Assembly (NCBI GenBank): GCA_024362935.1 | Contig: JANCRA010000001.1 | Coordinates: forward strand, 64,508,930 to 64,572,929 | DNA: 64,000 nt | Direction: 5' to 3' | Source: Setophaga petechia | Lineage: Eukaryota; Chordata; Aves; Passeriformes; Parulidae | Shown here: in pieces, positions 51,858-64,000 of the stretch | Layout: every line of letters begins with the position of its first letter | Numbering within the stretch: position 1 is the stretch's first letter | Position numbers and translations under genes: made by a program | The notes under the pieces: model-generated | Told to the model about the DNA's origin: nothing | Databases searched by the model: none | The model's input: the letters and a program-made list of their open reading frames with translations, nothing else

Positions 51858-54800
51858 GATATTTCTGATCAATTACAGAGAGTGTGATGCTGAGGAATTA
51901 TCTTTAAACTTGTTCCTATGAATTCATATATCTCATGTGATTTATGCTCGACAAATGGAGAGCAGTTTTGGAGAAATGCAGATAATAACATGATGTTGCA
52001 GAAAATCAGATTTTTAAAATTCTATGTTAAAGTCTTTATTAATAATGTTACAGGGGAGTTGTGCAAAACAAGGGTAGCAAACCCTGACCTTGTGTAAAGC
52101 AAAAAAGTAACTACAAAAGAGGGAACTTAAGTACTAGAATTGCAGCATGCAAAAAACCATTCACTTACAGATACACATATTTATGCACATTACAGACTCA
52201 TTCTTAGTGCATCACTGTTGGAGAGTATATTGTAAGAGTGTGTTCAAGAAGATGCAGAAATTAAGAGCAAGCAGCTGGTACACAGAACAGATGTTCCACA
52301 CCTGAGCACATCAGAGTGTGGTGACAGACATGGTACTTATTGAAAATAGGGGAGGCAAAGAACAGAAACTAAAGATGAAAACTAGCACCAAGTCCAACGA
52401 GTTCAAGCTCAAAAACCAAAGTAAAAGGTTTGGAATTCAGAAGTGACTTGCTTGTCACGGGGCAGATTGGTTTTCTCTCTTTTATCCCCCTGTATAAATG
52501 GGAACCTGTCAATCAGAATCAGTTCAGGAGTGCACAACCCATCATTGCAAGTGCTCCACCCTATATAAACTTTCTTTGATAGCAGTAGTTTGAGATTCTT
52601 CTGATATCAGGGGATCTCTTAATAGTGGATTTCCATTGTGCCACAAGCATTTGTGATCTCTAAATCCTTTTTTCATTTGACCCCCTCCGGCGAAGTGTGT
52701 TATGCCCCATGTACTTTTATTTATCACAGCAAGGGTGATTTGTCTAGAAGGGATAATTACAGAACAACATGGCCACAGGGTGTTCAGGTGTTCCTTTCAA
52801 CTTAGGTAAAGGCTTCCTACCTCAATGTTACAGGAACAGTCTGTCCTTTTATGTGACACTTGGCTCATGTCACAAGTATGTACAAAATGCCTACTTCAGG
52901 AATGGTTTTGAGAACTCAGTCAAAGATAAAAGGTCAGATAGCTAAAACATCTAAGTTCATATTTTCATTTTCTTTGAAGTTTTAATTCAACAGCAAAAAT
53001 CTGTCAAATAGGAGTACAAGCTTTTTTCCCCTATTTTTCCTGGCTTGTCTTTCCAGTGCATCAACACTTCAGAGAAACAAAGTAAACAGGGAAGACAAAA
53101 AGAGGCTGCCTGCAATTTCTTCAAAGTGTAGTCAGTATCCACAGCTCTTTGTGCCATGATTTTCCTTGGAGAATTTTGGGCAGGAGGCATTGAAAGGATT
53201 TTATGAACATCAGTCCATTTAAATGCAGCCCTAGGGAGATGGGGAGGCACTGTCCCCCCTCAGCAGATGGAGATCACTGAGAAAGAGGCCAAATGGTTTG
53301 CCCACGATATCCAAGTTAGCATGCTGAAAGTCTGAGGATGTTTAGAAAGCAGGACATTAAATAAACATACCAGAGAGAAAAAAATAAGAAGTGGTAAGAG
53401 GCTAATTTCCAGAAAAAAAAAAAAATTGGCAGATGAATTGTATCTCCAGGATTAACAGAGAAAACACATTAATGGAAAACTTCACCAAAATTGGGTAAAA
53501 TGCAGATAATCTAATATTTCTGATCAATTATGCTGCGATTGATTTTCTAAGAGCAATTTCAAATAAATGTGGAATGTTCTTTCATGCTACAAAGTGCTTT
53601 CCCATCATCTATTGTAGAATTAATGTAAGATTTATTCACTGCTAAAATATGAAGGAAGCCCTTAAAGAAAAGAAAGAACAGAGAAAGCCTGGGAGTTTTT
53701 CAGAAGTAAGTTTATCTTTGTACCATATCATCATCACTTTTAAACTGACAATCTTAAAAGAGGCCTACATATGGCAGGCTGGAATCCTTCTCAAACTGAG
53801 CCACCAGAGTTTTTGGTGTGTTTTTTTAATGTCCTTTTCATACTGGGACAATATTTTCCTGCTATCCTTTCTGGTTTTGGATTACAGTCGTCCCTTTTGT
53901 TTCAGCCAGATGGAGATGCAGGGACTTGCTGTGATCCAAGTACAAAGCAGAAGCGCTTTGCCTCGAGACAGAAGATTGAGCCCAGCCTGCAGTGAAGGAA
54001 TTCTGTTACCTCTCCCTTTACCTCTACAGGAACTTGCAAGACACTGTGGAAACTTGCACATCAAAACAAACACGATGTGACAGATTTAAAATTCAGCAGT
54101 TTTTAAATAAAAAAGGCAAAGCAATAGGAAATACTTGTCATACTCTGCATCTCCTAAGGGACCTTTATTCATTTTGTTTTTAAAAGCAGCATCAGCAGAG
54201 ATCTGTAGAAAAATATAGAGCTGCCTATCACCTACAAGTTTCCACTTCAAAATGAGTAAAATAAACCCTCCAGCCTAAAAGCAAAGCTTGGTGAGTTTGT
54301 GCCACAGCTCTGTAAGAGGTATTATCTTCATCAAAACAAAAAGAATTATTACATCTTACTACAAGGGGTTCTTCCAGTTACTTCAGCTGGGAAGTACTCA
54401 GCTTAAACAGGAATTTGTGAGAGAAAAAGAATAATTTACTCCAACTCAGTATTTGTAGAAGCACATCTGGAGGAAGAAAGGGTCATTCCTGTTGTGGGAG
54501 GAAGCTACATCCAGTTTTATGCTCACTGTTCTATTTCCAGTACTGGAGGGCTGCTACTTCTGCCAAAGCACACAGTATTCCAAGCCAGTAACTGGTAGGA
54601 AAACACATGGTAGTGAATCAAGGCCACTGACTGTGTAACTTGGGAATATACTTTCACGAGTGGAAGAGAGTCAGCTATGGCCTAGAAATAGATCTTAAAA
54701 CCCTCAACTCATCCATGTGATATAACAAAATATAACCAAAACAATTTTTTGCATCTGCAGTTTATTAATTTTAGATTTTCATAATTGCTTTGAGTTTTGA

Positions 54801-57800
54801 AAAGAGAGAAGAAAACCTCATGCTAAATTTAGTATTTCTATTGTCTCACGGCTTCTAGGAAAGCCTCAGTTCTCAGTGCATTCCCTGGAACATCTGTCCT
54901 GAAGATGTAAGCACTGGAGCAGTAAAAATGGCACAATAAATATATAGCAACGTAGTGAAGATGACAAGGACAATCCTCATCAAGAAGATTCCAACTGCAA
55001 AGAGGAACAAAACATTTCTGGAAGTTTCTGGCCCTTTCATATCAATCTACATTGTGAACCCTTAGATTCCAGATTAAGAAATGCTTTGGCAGATTTTGGG
55101 GTAAAGATAGTAGAACTAATGATTAGACTTGATTGGCAGGAAAGGCTGATGTGTTCGTAAGTATTTGCTAAAGGTCAAGGATATTCCAGAAGACAAAATT
55201 ACTGATTTGATACAACACTTCTTGCTAAATGACTGGCCAAGGTTTAAGCTAATAGCAGTTTAACGTCTCTCATTTCCATCAGACTGTGAAGGGAAAGAAA
55301 GAATATTTCAGCTTGCAATGTGAAAGCTGACACAGAGCTGTCAGACATTTCTTTTCAGCTAATCCTCGCTAGGAAATGCAGTGTGTGAGCTCTGAATTCC
55401 CTGAGTTTATCGATCTCACTTTTTCCATATAAACAAGTGACATCAGCCTTGCAGATCTGTCACCACAAAGTAAAATGGCAGTTCCTTATATCCCGATGCA
55501 GGAGATTGGTTTGTTTGTTTGAACTGAATGAGCACAAGATGCTGAAGCTGCCTCAGCAGATCCAGAGTGCAACAGCTGCCAGGATGTGACCCTTCCCTCT
55601 GTCACCCACAAACTGAAGACAGCCTCATGGAAAAGCTGTTTATAAATGCCAATTTTTGTATAATGAGTGCAGTTCACTCAGTGATGAAGTAGCCCGTGAC
55701 ATTTGTTTTAACTACAGTTGACAACACAGTGCTAAATTGACTAGAGCTAATGCAGCACCAATGTACTTGGACATGCAGATGTGAAAGAAGCAGCTTCCCA
55801 AATATTTAAATGGACAGTGTCAAAGCAGTCACAACTACTGTATCACATTACCATGACTAACACAGTTTGCTATCTGGAATTATGGAAAAAAGTCCTCATT
55901 GCTGAGCATAATACTTTGTGTAGCCTATTAGTACTTACTGAGCATCTCCTGTCTGCCCTCATTCTTTGGCCGGGCTGCTCATTTATCAAGAGCTCTGTGC
56001 AGCCAAGATACTCAGGGAGGCAGCCCTGCATGGGCTGCCCATACCCATACATCATGGAACCCATTAGCCATGCACATTTCTTTCCCTGGCTCCAAATGAG
56101 CTGCACCAATTTGTTACACAGCTCACCCGTGGGAGTGAAAGGTATATGGAGCAGCCTAGTGCCAAATATATGTAGCTCAATTACAACAAGTAGGACAATA
56201 CAATTACACAAATATGGGGGATAATTAATTGCTTGGAGAATATGGCTTCAGACATGAATCGGTACCAGAGCACGAGACGACAGACAATAAAATGTAGATA
56301 TAAACATCTTACGTATAATTCCACATTTCCATTTAGGATGGGTGCATTTATTTGGGGAAACGGAGTCTAAAACCTTCTGACACCACTTCACACTGCAAAG
56401 AGAGCAACAATACCACTTGTCAGCACTGTCTTACTAACTCTAAGTTGCTTTGGAGAACAGCCCATGACATAAATGCTGAATGACCTCTCTCTCGGCCACA
56501 AACACCAAACAGCTTGCTACTTGTATTATTTCCTTAGTTCCTAAGTCTGCTGTAGAACATTTTAAAAGGAACCAAGAAAACTGTTTTTTAGTAACTGTTT
56601 TATTTACACCCTTAAAAAATATAGGTGCTTTCTAATCACCTTTTTGTATTATTATATTCTGCAAAGTATTTTTCCCAATATTTGATTTCATTAGCTACAT
56701 TTCATAGAAAAAAGATCTATCCTTTGACTTCTTGAGCATTTTCTGGGTGTTTCTTTTCATTACGTTGCAATTTGTTTGTGAAGTTGGCTTCAAGGCAGCG
56801 CAGTTCAATCTGGGAAGCACAATGTGCTCACAAGGGTGGTGACATTCCTTCTGAGGGCTTCCTATCCAGCTACTCTTCTCTCCTCCAAATGCCTTTTGCC
56901 CTGTGCTGTTTATGCTGTTTCCTGGTTTTATTTCTGTTGCCTTTTTCAAATATGCTCTTGCATTATGCAGGAGAGACAGGCAGCCCAGAACTTGCACACC
57001 AAGGCTGTGCTCAGGAAGGGTCCCAGGAGATGGGACTGAGCTGCTCCCTCACAGAAGACCCTCACACAGCCCTACCACCCATGGTCCCACGTGGCACTGC
57101 CCACCGAGCTCCTCTCGCAGCACACCTGCCTGCCAAGGAGCTACTCCTGGCTCCTGTTAAACTAACAAATGCTGAAGGTCACTGTGTAAGGAAGCTTCAG
57201 CCACCATTGCTCCTCATGCAGATGCCATGCACACACATCTCAGACAGTACTCCTAGAGACCAGCTCTAAATTTGCAAATAAATTTTGCAGTATTCCAGCT
57301 AACAACAGGACATAATTTATAACATTAAAAAATTGCAAGCTATGATAAGACAGAATTAAAATGATTTTTCCCCTGCTAAAAGCTACATCTTAACAGATGG
57401 ATTACAAAACATAGAAACCAGGGTTGATTCTATTTCTAATGCAAGCTGCTAAGAGGCATAGGAGATACTTCTTGAATTCCTTACAAGGAAGAAGAGGAAG
57501 GAATTCTGGTCATTTAGAAAACATATTTTCATAAGACTGAGCCTACATAACAAGAAAAACATGGTGTGCTACGGTGGATCAGGCACATCCTGTCATGAAT
57601 GAAAAGTGCTGCTCTGTTTTTCACACACTGGGAATGCAGAGAAGGGTTCAGAATCTCTGCCAGTCCATTGTGTGATTCGAGTCTTAGCACTTCACCTGCT
57701 CTGCAGGGGGAAAACTTCTGACACGAAATATATATTATTGAAGGAAGTTTTTTTCTCTAGGGCACCATCTTTTCTACTAGACAGAAAATAGCATAGGATG

Positions 57801-60800
57801 GTATAGCCAAAGAATGTAATTCTGTTTGAGTGGAAAGGAAAATGTTATTTGATATAGACTAGAAAGATATGAAAGCAGAGATTTTACTGCCTTAGGCTCA
57901 ATGTCATGCTTGGCAACGTTTTTTCTCTTGGCAGCAGTGAAGGCCAAGGTGAGGGGTGTGAGTATTACCCAGGTTTGCATGGAGGGCTCCCTGCGCTACC
58001 TAATGGTGCGTGCTGGGCACTTAATGAGCCATTCCTCAGCTCTGGCTGCTTTAAGAGGAAAAAGAAGTTCCTCTGAAAAGTGCATTTGTCATGAGGTGGT
58101 GAGTGGGTTTGACACTTACTACCATAAAGAAATAACACTGGATGTAAATACATCCATCCATATGCATTCCAGAATGTATTTTCTCCCTTTTACTGAGCAC
58201 AGTATTAACAAGACAGAGCATTATGTTCATGTATTAACCATCTTTTATAATGTATGCTGTCTTCGAAGCTACACAAAGGTGATTTGTGACATAATTAATG
58301 AACTTTGCCTTAGGTGTGCTAAAAAATGTATAAGTTGTGTGAAGTACTACCCATTTCTTCATTACGGCAACTAAGCTGCATTTACTGTGAACAAAGTGCA
58401 GAATGTCCCTGGAATACAGAATTACAAATCTCAGGACAGTGATCCTTATACTGTAGAATTTGCTTCAGGTGAATGATCCCTTTCATAACACCTCTCACTG
58501 CCTGGTGCACAAGCAGAGACCAGAATGGCTCCTGAGAATAACAGGTTTGTTGGCCACCAGCAGCCAATGCAAAGTAGTGCCCCAAAGGGAAGGAAATCAT
58601 CGAGGCTCAAACAACCCCCACACACTTTGAAATCCTACTTGTCTTTAGTGCTGCATTGTTGTAATCCTTCTGAAATTTCAGAAATATGATCTGCTACAGT
58701 GCTCAGCACCCTAAAGACACAAGGATTTGTCCTCAGTGTGAAGTACAATTAAGCCCTTAAAAAAGGTAATGATTTATTCTTCATATTACAGCGGTTAATA
58801 AACATGTTACTGAATTGAATCAGAAAATAAAGCAGAGGAAAGCCTTTTTTGGCTTCAAATTTTGTTCTATTACTTGGATTTTATGCCTCATTAGGACACC
58901 AAAAAACCCCATCTAACTCAACACAGGACTTCTTGAAAGATTCTTCCATATGGTTGAAGAAACCAGGGGGAACACAAAACTGCATTTAACACCTTAAATG
59001 TACAATTTGGTTGTGTTTCTGTCAATTTTAACCCTCAGAAGTGCTTTAGTAAAGCAGGAATACATATTTTGGTATATTATTCCCAAATAATTGTTCCTAA
59101 TTATTTGCTGTGTCTACAAAACCATATTTGCATTATATTTGCTTATTTAAATTATTAAGATAACCACTCTTGTTTCTTACAAGGGAGAAATCAGGACTCA
59201 CTTGCAGCTTTTCTCTGCCTATTTATTTAAGCAGAAGATGAGCAAAAATCTCTTTCATATGCCAATTAGCATATATTTAGCGGAGGCAATTTTACCCAGC
59301 TCACAGCTTGTGTCCAAAGATCAATCTTCACTTGTTCTGGAAAGAATGTCAACCAGCCTTAGTAATTTAAGTTATTCTAATACTACACAATGTTTCCATT
59401 TTATTGGGCTCACAGAGTCTTGCTGATGATCTTGGTTATGAGTCTTTCAGCAAAAACCCCCACATCTGTCTCTGGACTCTGCAGGAGCAATTTCAGGTAG
59501 TATTTGTTATCGTGGATAAAGCTGTCATGTTTGGAGAATTTTATCACGTCCTGCAACCCACAGGACTGAGTTTATGCAGAATTCACAATGACAAATAAAA
59601 ACCCAAACAAACAAACAACTGTCTTGCCAAAGTTGTACATTTTACTTCACCAAGAGGCAAAATGCAGCAAAGCACAGCTCCAGCCCCTCAAAGAGTGGCT
59701 CACACATTCCTATTTGCACGAAAGATTATGCAAAGAAACAAAAACCAGTTGACATCTCAGCCACATCTAACATGAAATGTTAAACAGCACAACCAGGTCT
59801 TCCTCCACTTTGATTTACTAAAGCTTTAATCTATTCTTATTTTCCAGTCTGCCCTCCTCAGAGAGCAGTGCATTTCCCAGAAACCCTGTTCTTGCAATAA
59901 ACAGCCTGAGGTGCCCATTATCCTGGCTGGATTCCACCTTCTGAGGATGAACACACGACGTTGTGTTTATCAGGGTCAGGGGAAAGGGCACATGTAAGGG
60001 AGTCAGGAGAACTGGCTCTATACTTAGCTCCCTAACTACAATCAATTTTTGAGACACTTTTTCCTGGGCAGGCAGGCAATGACTTTGGTGACTAATTCTT
60101 GAAAGAGGAGATTGTCTCTGCAGTTATTCCATGTGTGTGGTGCAAAGAAATCCAACCTTCACTTACATAAGAACTCCACTTTGCAGCACTGGCTCTGCCT
60201 CTCTTACCTTCTCTCAGTCGGCATGTCGGCAATCTTCTTTTCAGCAGATGTTGATAAAAACAGAATAAAAAGAAGCCCCACATTCTTGTTTCTTTATCTT
60301 CCCACAACTCTGTAGATAAATCAGATGTTAAATATTCTTTATTTAAAGTCTACAATTTCCAAGTTTCAGGCATGTAGTGGAGATCCAAGTCCTGCTACTG
60401 TCAACATCCTTTGCCTAATAACGCATCTCAGGACAGCTCAAGCTCTGTTTAAGCTGCTTCTATAGCTCCCCAAATATAATTTTACTAATCTGCTTTTTAA
60501 ATTACTATTGCCCACTGGCCTGCCTGCTGGTGGGGAAAACTTTCAATCCATTATTCAGCACAGACTCATGCAAACATTACTATTAACAAGGGAGAAGTTA
60601 GCTAATGACTGACAGCTTAAAGAATAATGAAACTGTTAACATTTGAGGCCATCCTCCCTGTTTCTGTCTATCACAAGTACTGGAATCATTTAAATTAAAT
60701 ACTTTATGTGACTAAAACACATTTCAGATGATAAAAGGAGCTACAGCTATGGCTGTTGAATACATCTATCATTTCTAAAGTCAGGCTTAAGTCCACCTGC

Positions 60801-62512
60801 TCACTGAGGGCTCAATTTTGCCCTAAATTACACATCCATAGTTTCACCACAGTGAATCATATGATAGGAGGTACATGAAAGAAATATTTGTGAAGTACTG
60901 CTACAGGTTTTTGAGAAATTAATTACATTCCAATAATTTTTACATTTTTTGAAAGAGATTGAATTAGCAAAAGCACTATTGGAGAGAAAAGTGCTGCTGG
61001 TTTGATGAGACTAAAGTTACAGTCATGTGCAATAGAGTTTTGTAAAAGACCATTTTTGCAAACGCAAAAAATTCAGTTCACATGAGATTTATCAAAATGG
61101 ATATACCAGAAACTAACTATTAAAACACTCTTTCTTGCCCAAAGGAAAAACACCTCTGCAATCACAGATTTTCATGTTATCAGTCTTTAGAGCTAGTTCT
61201 GCAGAAGTGGAGAAAGTTTTGAGCCTTGCAAGGTATGGGGTGTGGGGAGTCAATGTCCCACTGGTAGTTCTGGGTGACCCTATTCCACAATTCCCCTGGA
61301 TTTTAAGACACAAGATGTAACGTTCCCATTTATTCCTGCCAGTGCTGTTTTTCCAGGGCAGGCTTAGGAGCTTCCCCTCCTCCATGCAGAGCTGATCAGA
61401 ATACCAATAGAGAAAACATATTTCAAATTAAACAATGTCATTAAGTATTCACAAGATGCCCAATTACTACTGTACCCAAGTGTGCTTGCTGTCAATGTGT
61501 ATTAGCTACAAAATTGATAGGCTAGAGCAGACCCAGAAATTGTCACAACTTGTGATCTTTGTCAATTCAACTGAGTGACAGGCTCAGCTGTGTAAATAAC
61601 TGGACCTCCTGCCATTAAAAAGATCATTTCAGGTCACCTAAAGCAAAACTTTTATTTTCTCATAGAAAAAGCCTCTCAAAAGCCCCTCAAAAGCTTCTCT
61701 GACCAACCAAACCTTTTAGTCAGTGTGGTTTAATTTCCAAATTTTAAAAAAGGAAACATTTCTAAAACAAACTTTGAAATATAATTTCATATTGAAATGA
61801 AACCTTCCCACAATGTTCTGAAGCAACACAGGGTTACTTCACCAAATGTAATTGTGAATCTTTGTGACTTTTTAAGGAAGTGCAAAAGAGCCCTCTGGGC
61901 ACACTGGGGTGAGATAAACAGGCAACCTCCTTCCCATGGAGTGGTTGCTCCTTCCTAACACTTTCCATTGATGGCCTGAACCAACAAACTAACAGCTTTA
62001 CTGCTAATGTGCCCTGCAGTCTCAGGAGCTGGAATTCTTTCCCCTGGAAAGCTGAGCTCCTGCTCTCCCCCCTTCCATCATCAGACTGGCGGCTGTTCTG
62101 CGACACCCAAGGTAATCTTTGATCAAAGACAGCGTGTGCTCATCTGCCATTTATCACCTGCTAAATGCTCACTCCCATTTGGTTGCCAGCTGGCCTTTTC
62201 ATGGAATTGTACCTGGATATGTTTATGGATTGCACCTTCATCAGAATTCCCACAGCTCCCATGTATGTTAGTGGCAGCAGAGAGAGGGGAAGATTTCTTC
62301 CTTGGCTTCCAGAACAAGGTTAACACCTGACCCAGAAAGGACTGAATCCTGGAAGCCTATCAAGTACTTGGTGGCTGGTTTTAACAGGTGAAAGTGCTCC
62401 TCTAGCAGCCCCAGTGGGCTGGATTGTGTCAGAGGTGCTTTAATCCCTTGTAATTCAGGTGCTTTATTAAGCTGGCAGCATTTAGAACAGCTCTCCTGCT
62501 CTCCTAGCGTAC
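51858..62512. other. Intergenic, no gene recognised
   Basis: AT-rich sequence with no supported gene. The longest frames are 165 codons (56772-57269, plus), 157 codons (57901-58374, plus) and 147 codons (55781-56224, plus). None has a recognisable domain, and the largest overlaps other open frames on the same strand. A 13-A run lies at 53413-53425. AT-rich blocks at 59.03-59.29 kb and 60.59-60.77 kb are the sort of sequence that is sometimes conserved noncoding DNA, which cannot be tested here. Confidence 0.55.
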
Positions 62513-62635
62513 CTCAGCTTCCTTGCTTTGCATTATAAGATATCCTGCAGATCAACATCCATGATGTATGAGCTCAGCTTCCTTGCTTTGCATTATAAGA
62601 TATCCTGCAGATCAACATCCATGATGTATGAGCTC
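62513..62635. repeat. Perfect 60-bp tandem duplication
   Basis: Bases 62513-62572 and 62573-62632 are identical, beginning CTCAGCTTCCTTGC and ending GATGTATGAG. Three further bases (CTC) start a third copy, and then the match breaks. The absence of any difference suggests a recent event or an assembly duplication. Because 60 is divisible by three, a plus-strand open frame at 62528-62773 carries the repeat in phase as a duplicated 20-residue unit. That frame resembles no known protein. Confidence 0.97.
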
Positions 62636-64000
62636 CGCCTTGACACGGTGACAGAGCTGCACAGCCCTGCAGTGGACAGGATGCTAAGGGGAAGTTTTCT
62701 GCTCTCCTCCCAGGGGGTGCTTCCCCAGCTCAGTGTGGAGCCCACTGCTGCCAGGCTGGTTTATGTCTGCTGACACTAAGCACAGTCAGCCACCCAGAAG
62801 AAAATTAAATCTCACACTGAGAAAGGACCTACTATCAAGTTAAGCTTGCAATGAGCTGCAACTCTGCCAAGCACCATCAACAAGGCCAGTTTTGGGGTTT
62901 TATTGTTGCTCAGTAAAAGAGATTGCCTCTCTAAGCTGTGTTTGCCCCTGAAGAAGATATCGGGGTTACCCAATGTTCTTTGTAACTTCCAGTTTTCTCA
63001 TAAATAGTCACTAAGTTAAGAGCAAAGACACCCAATCACTTGGGGAAGTAAGAATGATGACAGTAATTGGCAAATCAAGAAACTGGTGTTGAGTAAGTAC
63101 AGTCTGAACAACGCAAGAAAACTCCAGAGCCAACTAGGCCCTGCTGGCAGCATATACCAACAGAGGAGCCTCACTTCACAGCAGTTTCCATCATCCCAGG
63201 ATATTCTCTTATTTCTCATTTCTAGGGTCAAACTTTTCAATCACATTAATGAAAATTTTTTGACTGACTGAAACATTGTTCTTTAATTCCTGAAAAGGAG
63301 AATATGTGCCAAGATTTCTTCTTCAATGCAGGATTGTACAAGAGAAATTTCAACTATTTTTCCATCTTATTCAGAATGGTTTCCTATTAAAAAATCCCAA
63401 TCTTCTGCTTAGAATATGATGGCAAACAGAAAACAAACAAGAGACTCCCCTTTTCTGGCATAGTGCCCCAGGTGCACTGAGACAGAAGTTTTGTTAAAAT
63501 CAGTGTATCAGCAAACTCAGTTAGTAGCAAAACACCTCAAATCAAACCTAATTTAAAGCCTTCCAACCAAAACAATAATTTTTTGGTTCAGTCTCAATTT
63601 CCTTTTCCATACTCTTCAAAGAAAAGAGGGAGAGACAAAGGCTTCACAAAATTTACTTAATCACATACAACTGACACAAACCAGCATGTGCACCTAAAGT
63701 TTCACAAAAACATTTATTCCATTTAAAAACCCCTTTTAGATGATGCTATGCTTTTTTTTTCTTTTGACCATTCTAAAATGAAATCCAAATGCTAGTATCT
63801 TCTCTATGAAAAATCTGTGACACAATAGTTTAAAAAACCTGTTTCTTACAAGAAATTTCATGTAGAAGCTTTTTTGCATAGTTTACTGCCATCAGCACTG
63901 AAAACCTTAAAAAACATACCCAGAAGCCTGAGTTGCATTATTTTGAACTTGCCTATACTGAACTTGTCTATACTGTGTTTTAGAGGTCATTTCATTATAC
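62636..64000. other. Intergenic, no gene recognised
   Basis: AT-rich sequence to the right edge. Open frames are all under about 75 codons apart from the tail of the frame crossing the 60-bp duplication. No splice-site pair, RNA gene or repeat family was recognised. Confidence 0.6.

Noticed and set aside
51859..53530. A shared 17-base word (ATATTTCTGATCAATTA) at 51859 and 53514, which might extend the R1/R2 repeat family.
   Set aside because: Flanks do not align beyond the word, and a match of this length in AT-rich sequence can arise by chance in a 64-kb window.
55781..56224. 147-codon plus-strand ORF, with a 113-codon ORF opposite.
   Set aside because: Mutually overlapping frames on opposite strands with no known homologue in mind; treated as chance.
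56772..57269. 165-codon plus-strand ORF.
   Set aside because: No recognisable domain. It overlaps two other plus-strand frames and a minus-strand frame of similar quality, and is within chance size for 64 kb.
57901..58374. 157-codon plus-strand ORF with several cysteines.
   Set aside because: No family resemblance, no convincing promoter or splice context; a chance ORF is more likely.

Overview
The window looks like part of a vertebrate nuclear genome, most likely a bird. The base composition is AT-rich with very few CpGs outside one strong CpG island. There is no operon-like gene packing. The only interspersed repeat I can name is the 3' end of a CR1 LINE (about 17.18-17.41 kb), the dominant retroelement of birds and other sauropsids. 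No Alu, B1 or L1 sequence was noticed. The bird call rests on CR1 plus the low repeat load and is an inference; the species is not resolved.

One protein-coding gene is supported: the 5' end of NDST3 (heparan sulfate N-deacetylase/N-sulfotransferase 3), on the minus strand and running off the left edge. Its first coding exon fills positions 1-523. It holds a 125-codon N-terminus (start ATG at 377) with a type II Golgi membrane anchor, a short 5' leader with three tiny upstream ORFs, and a clear splice acceptor at 524-525. About 6.4 kb upstream on the minus strand lies a GC-rich CpG island (about 6.53-7.46 kb). A consensus-like splice donor at 6890-6891 marks a probable untranslated first exon. 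Together they give a simple model: transcription starts in the island, exon 1 ends at 6892, intron 1 spans 524-6891, and translation begins in exon 2. The minus-strand sequence just outside the island changes abruptly to an A/T-rich, TATA-like stretch.

From about 7.5 kb to the right edge (56 kb) I find no convincing gene on either strand. Open frames there are short, unrelated to any family I recognise, and of the size expected by chance. This fits the gene-poor interval known upstream of NDST3 in other amniotes. What can be seen there is small-scale structure: the CR1 fragment; a modest isolated CpG cluster near 36.6-36.9 kb; a perfect 60-bp tandem duplication at 62.5 kb; a ~70-bp direct repeat pair at 50.1 and 51.8 kb; a degenerate ~76-bp duplication at 21.5 kb; several minor tandem repeats; and homopolymer or low-complexity tracts. 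No RNA gene, CRISPR array, intact transposon or endogenous virus was detected. I see no evidence for a new multi-gene system in this window.
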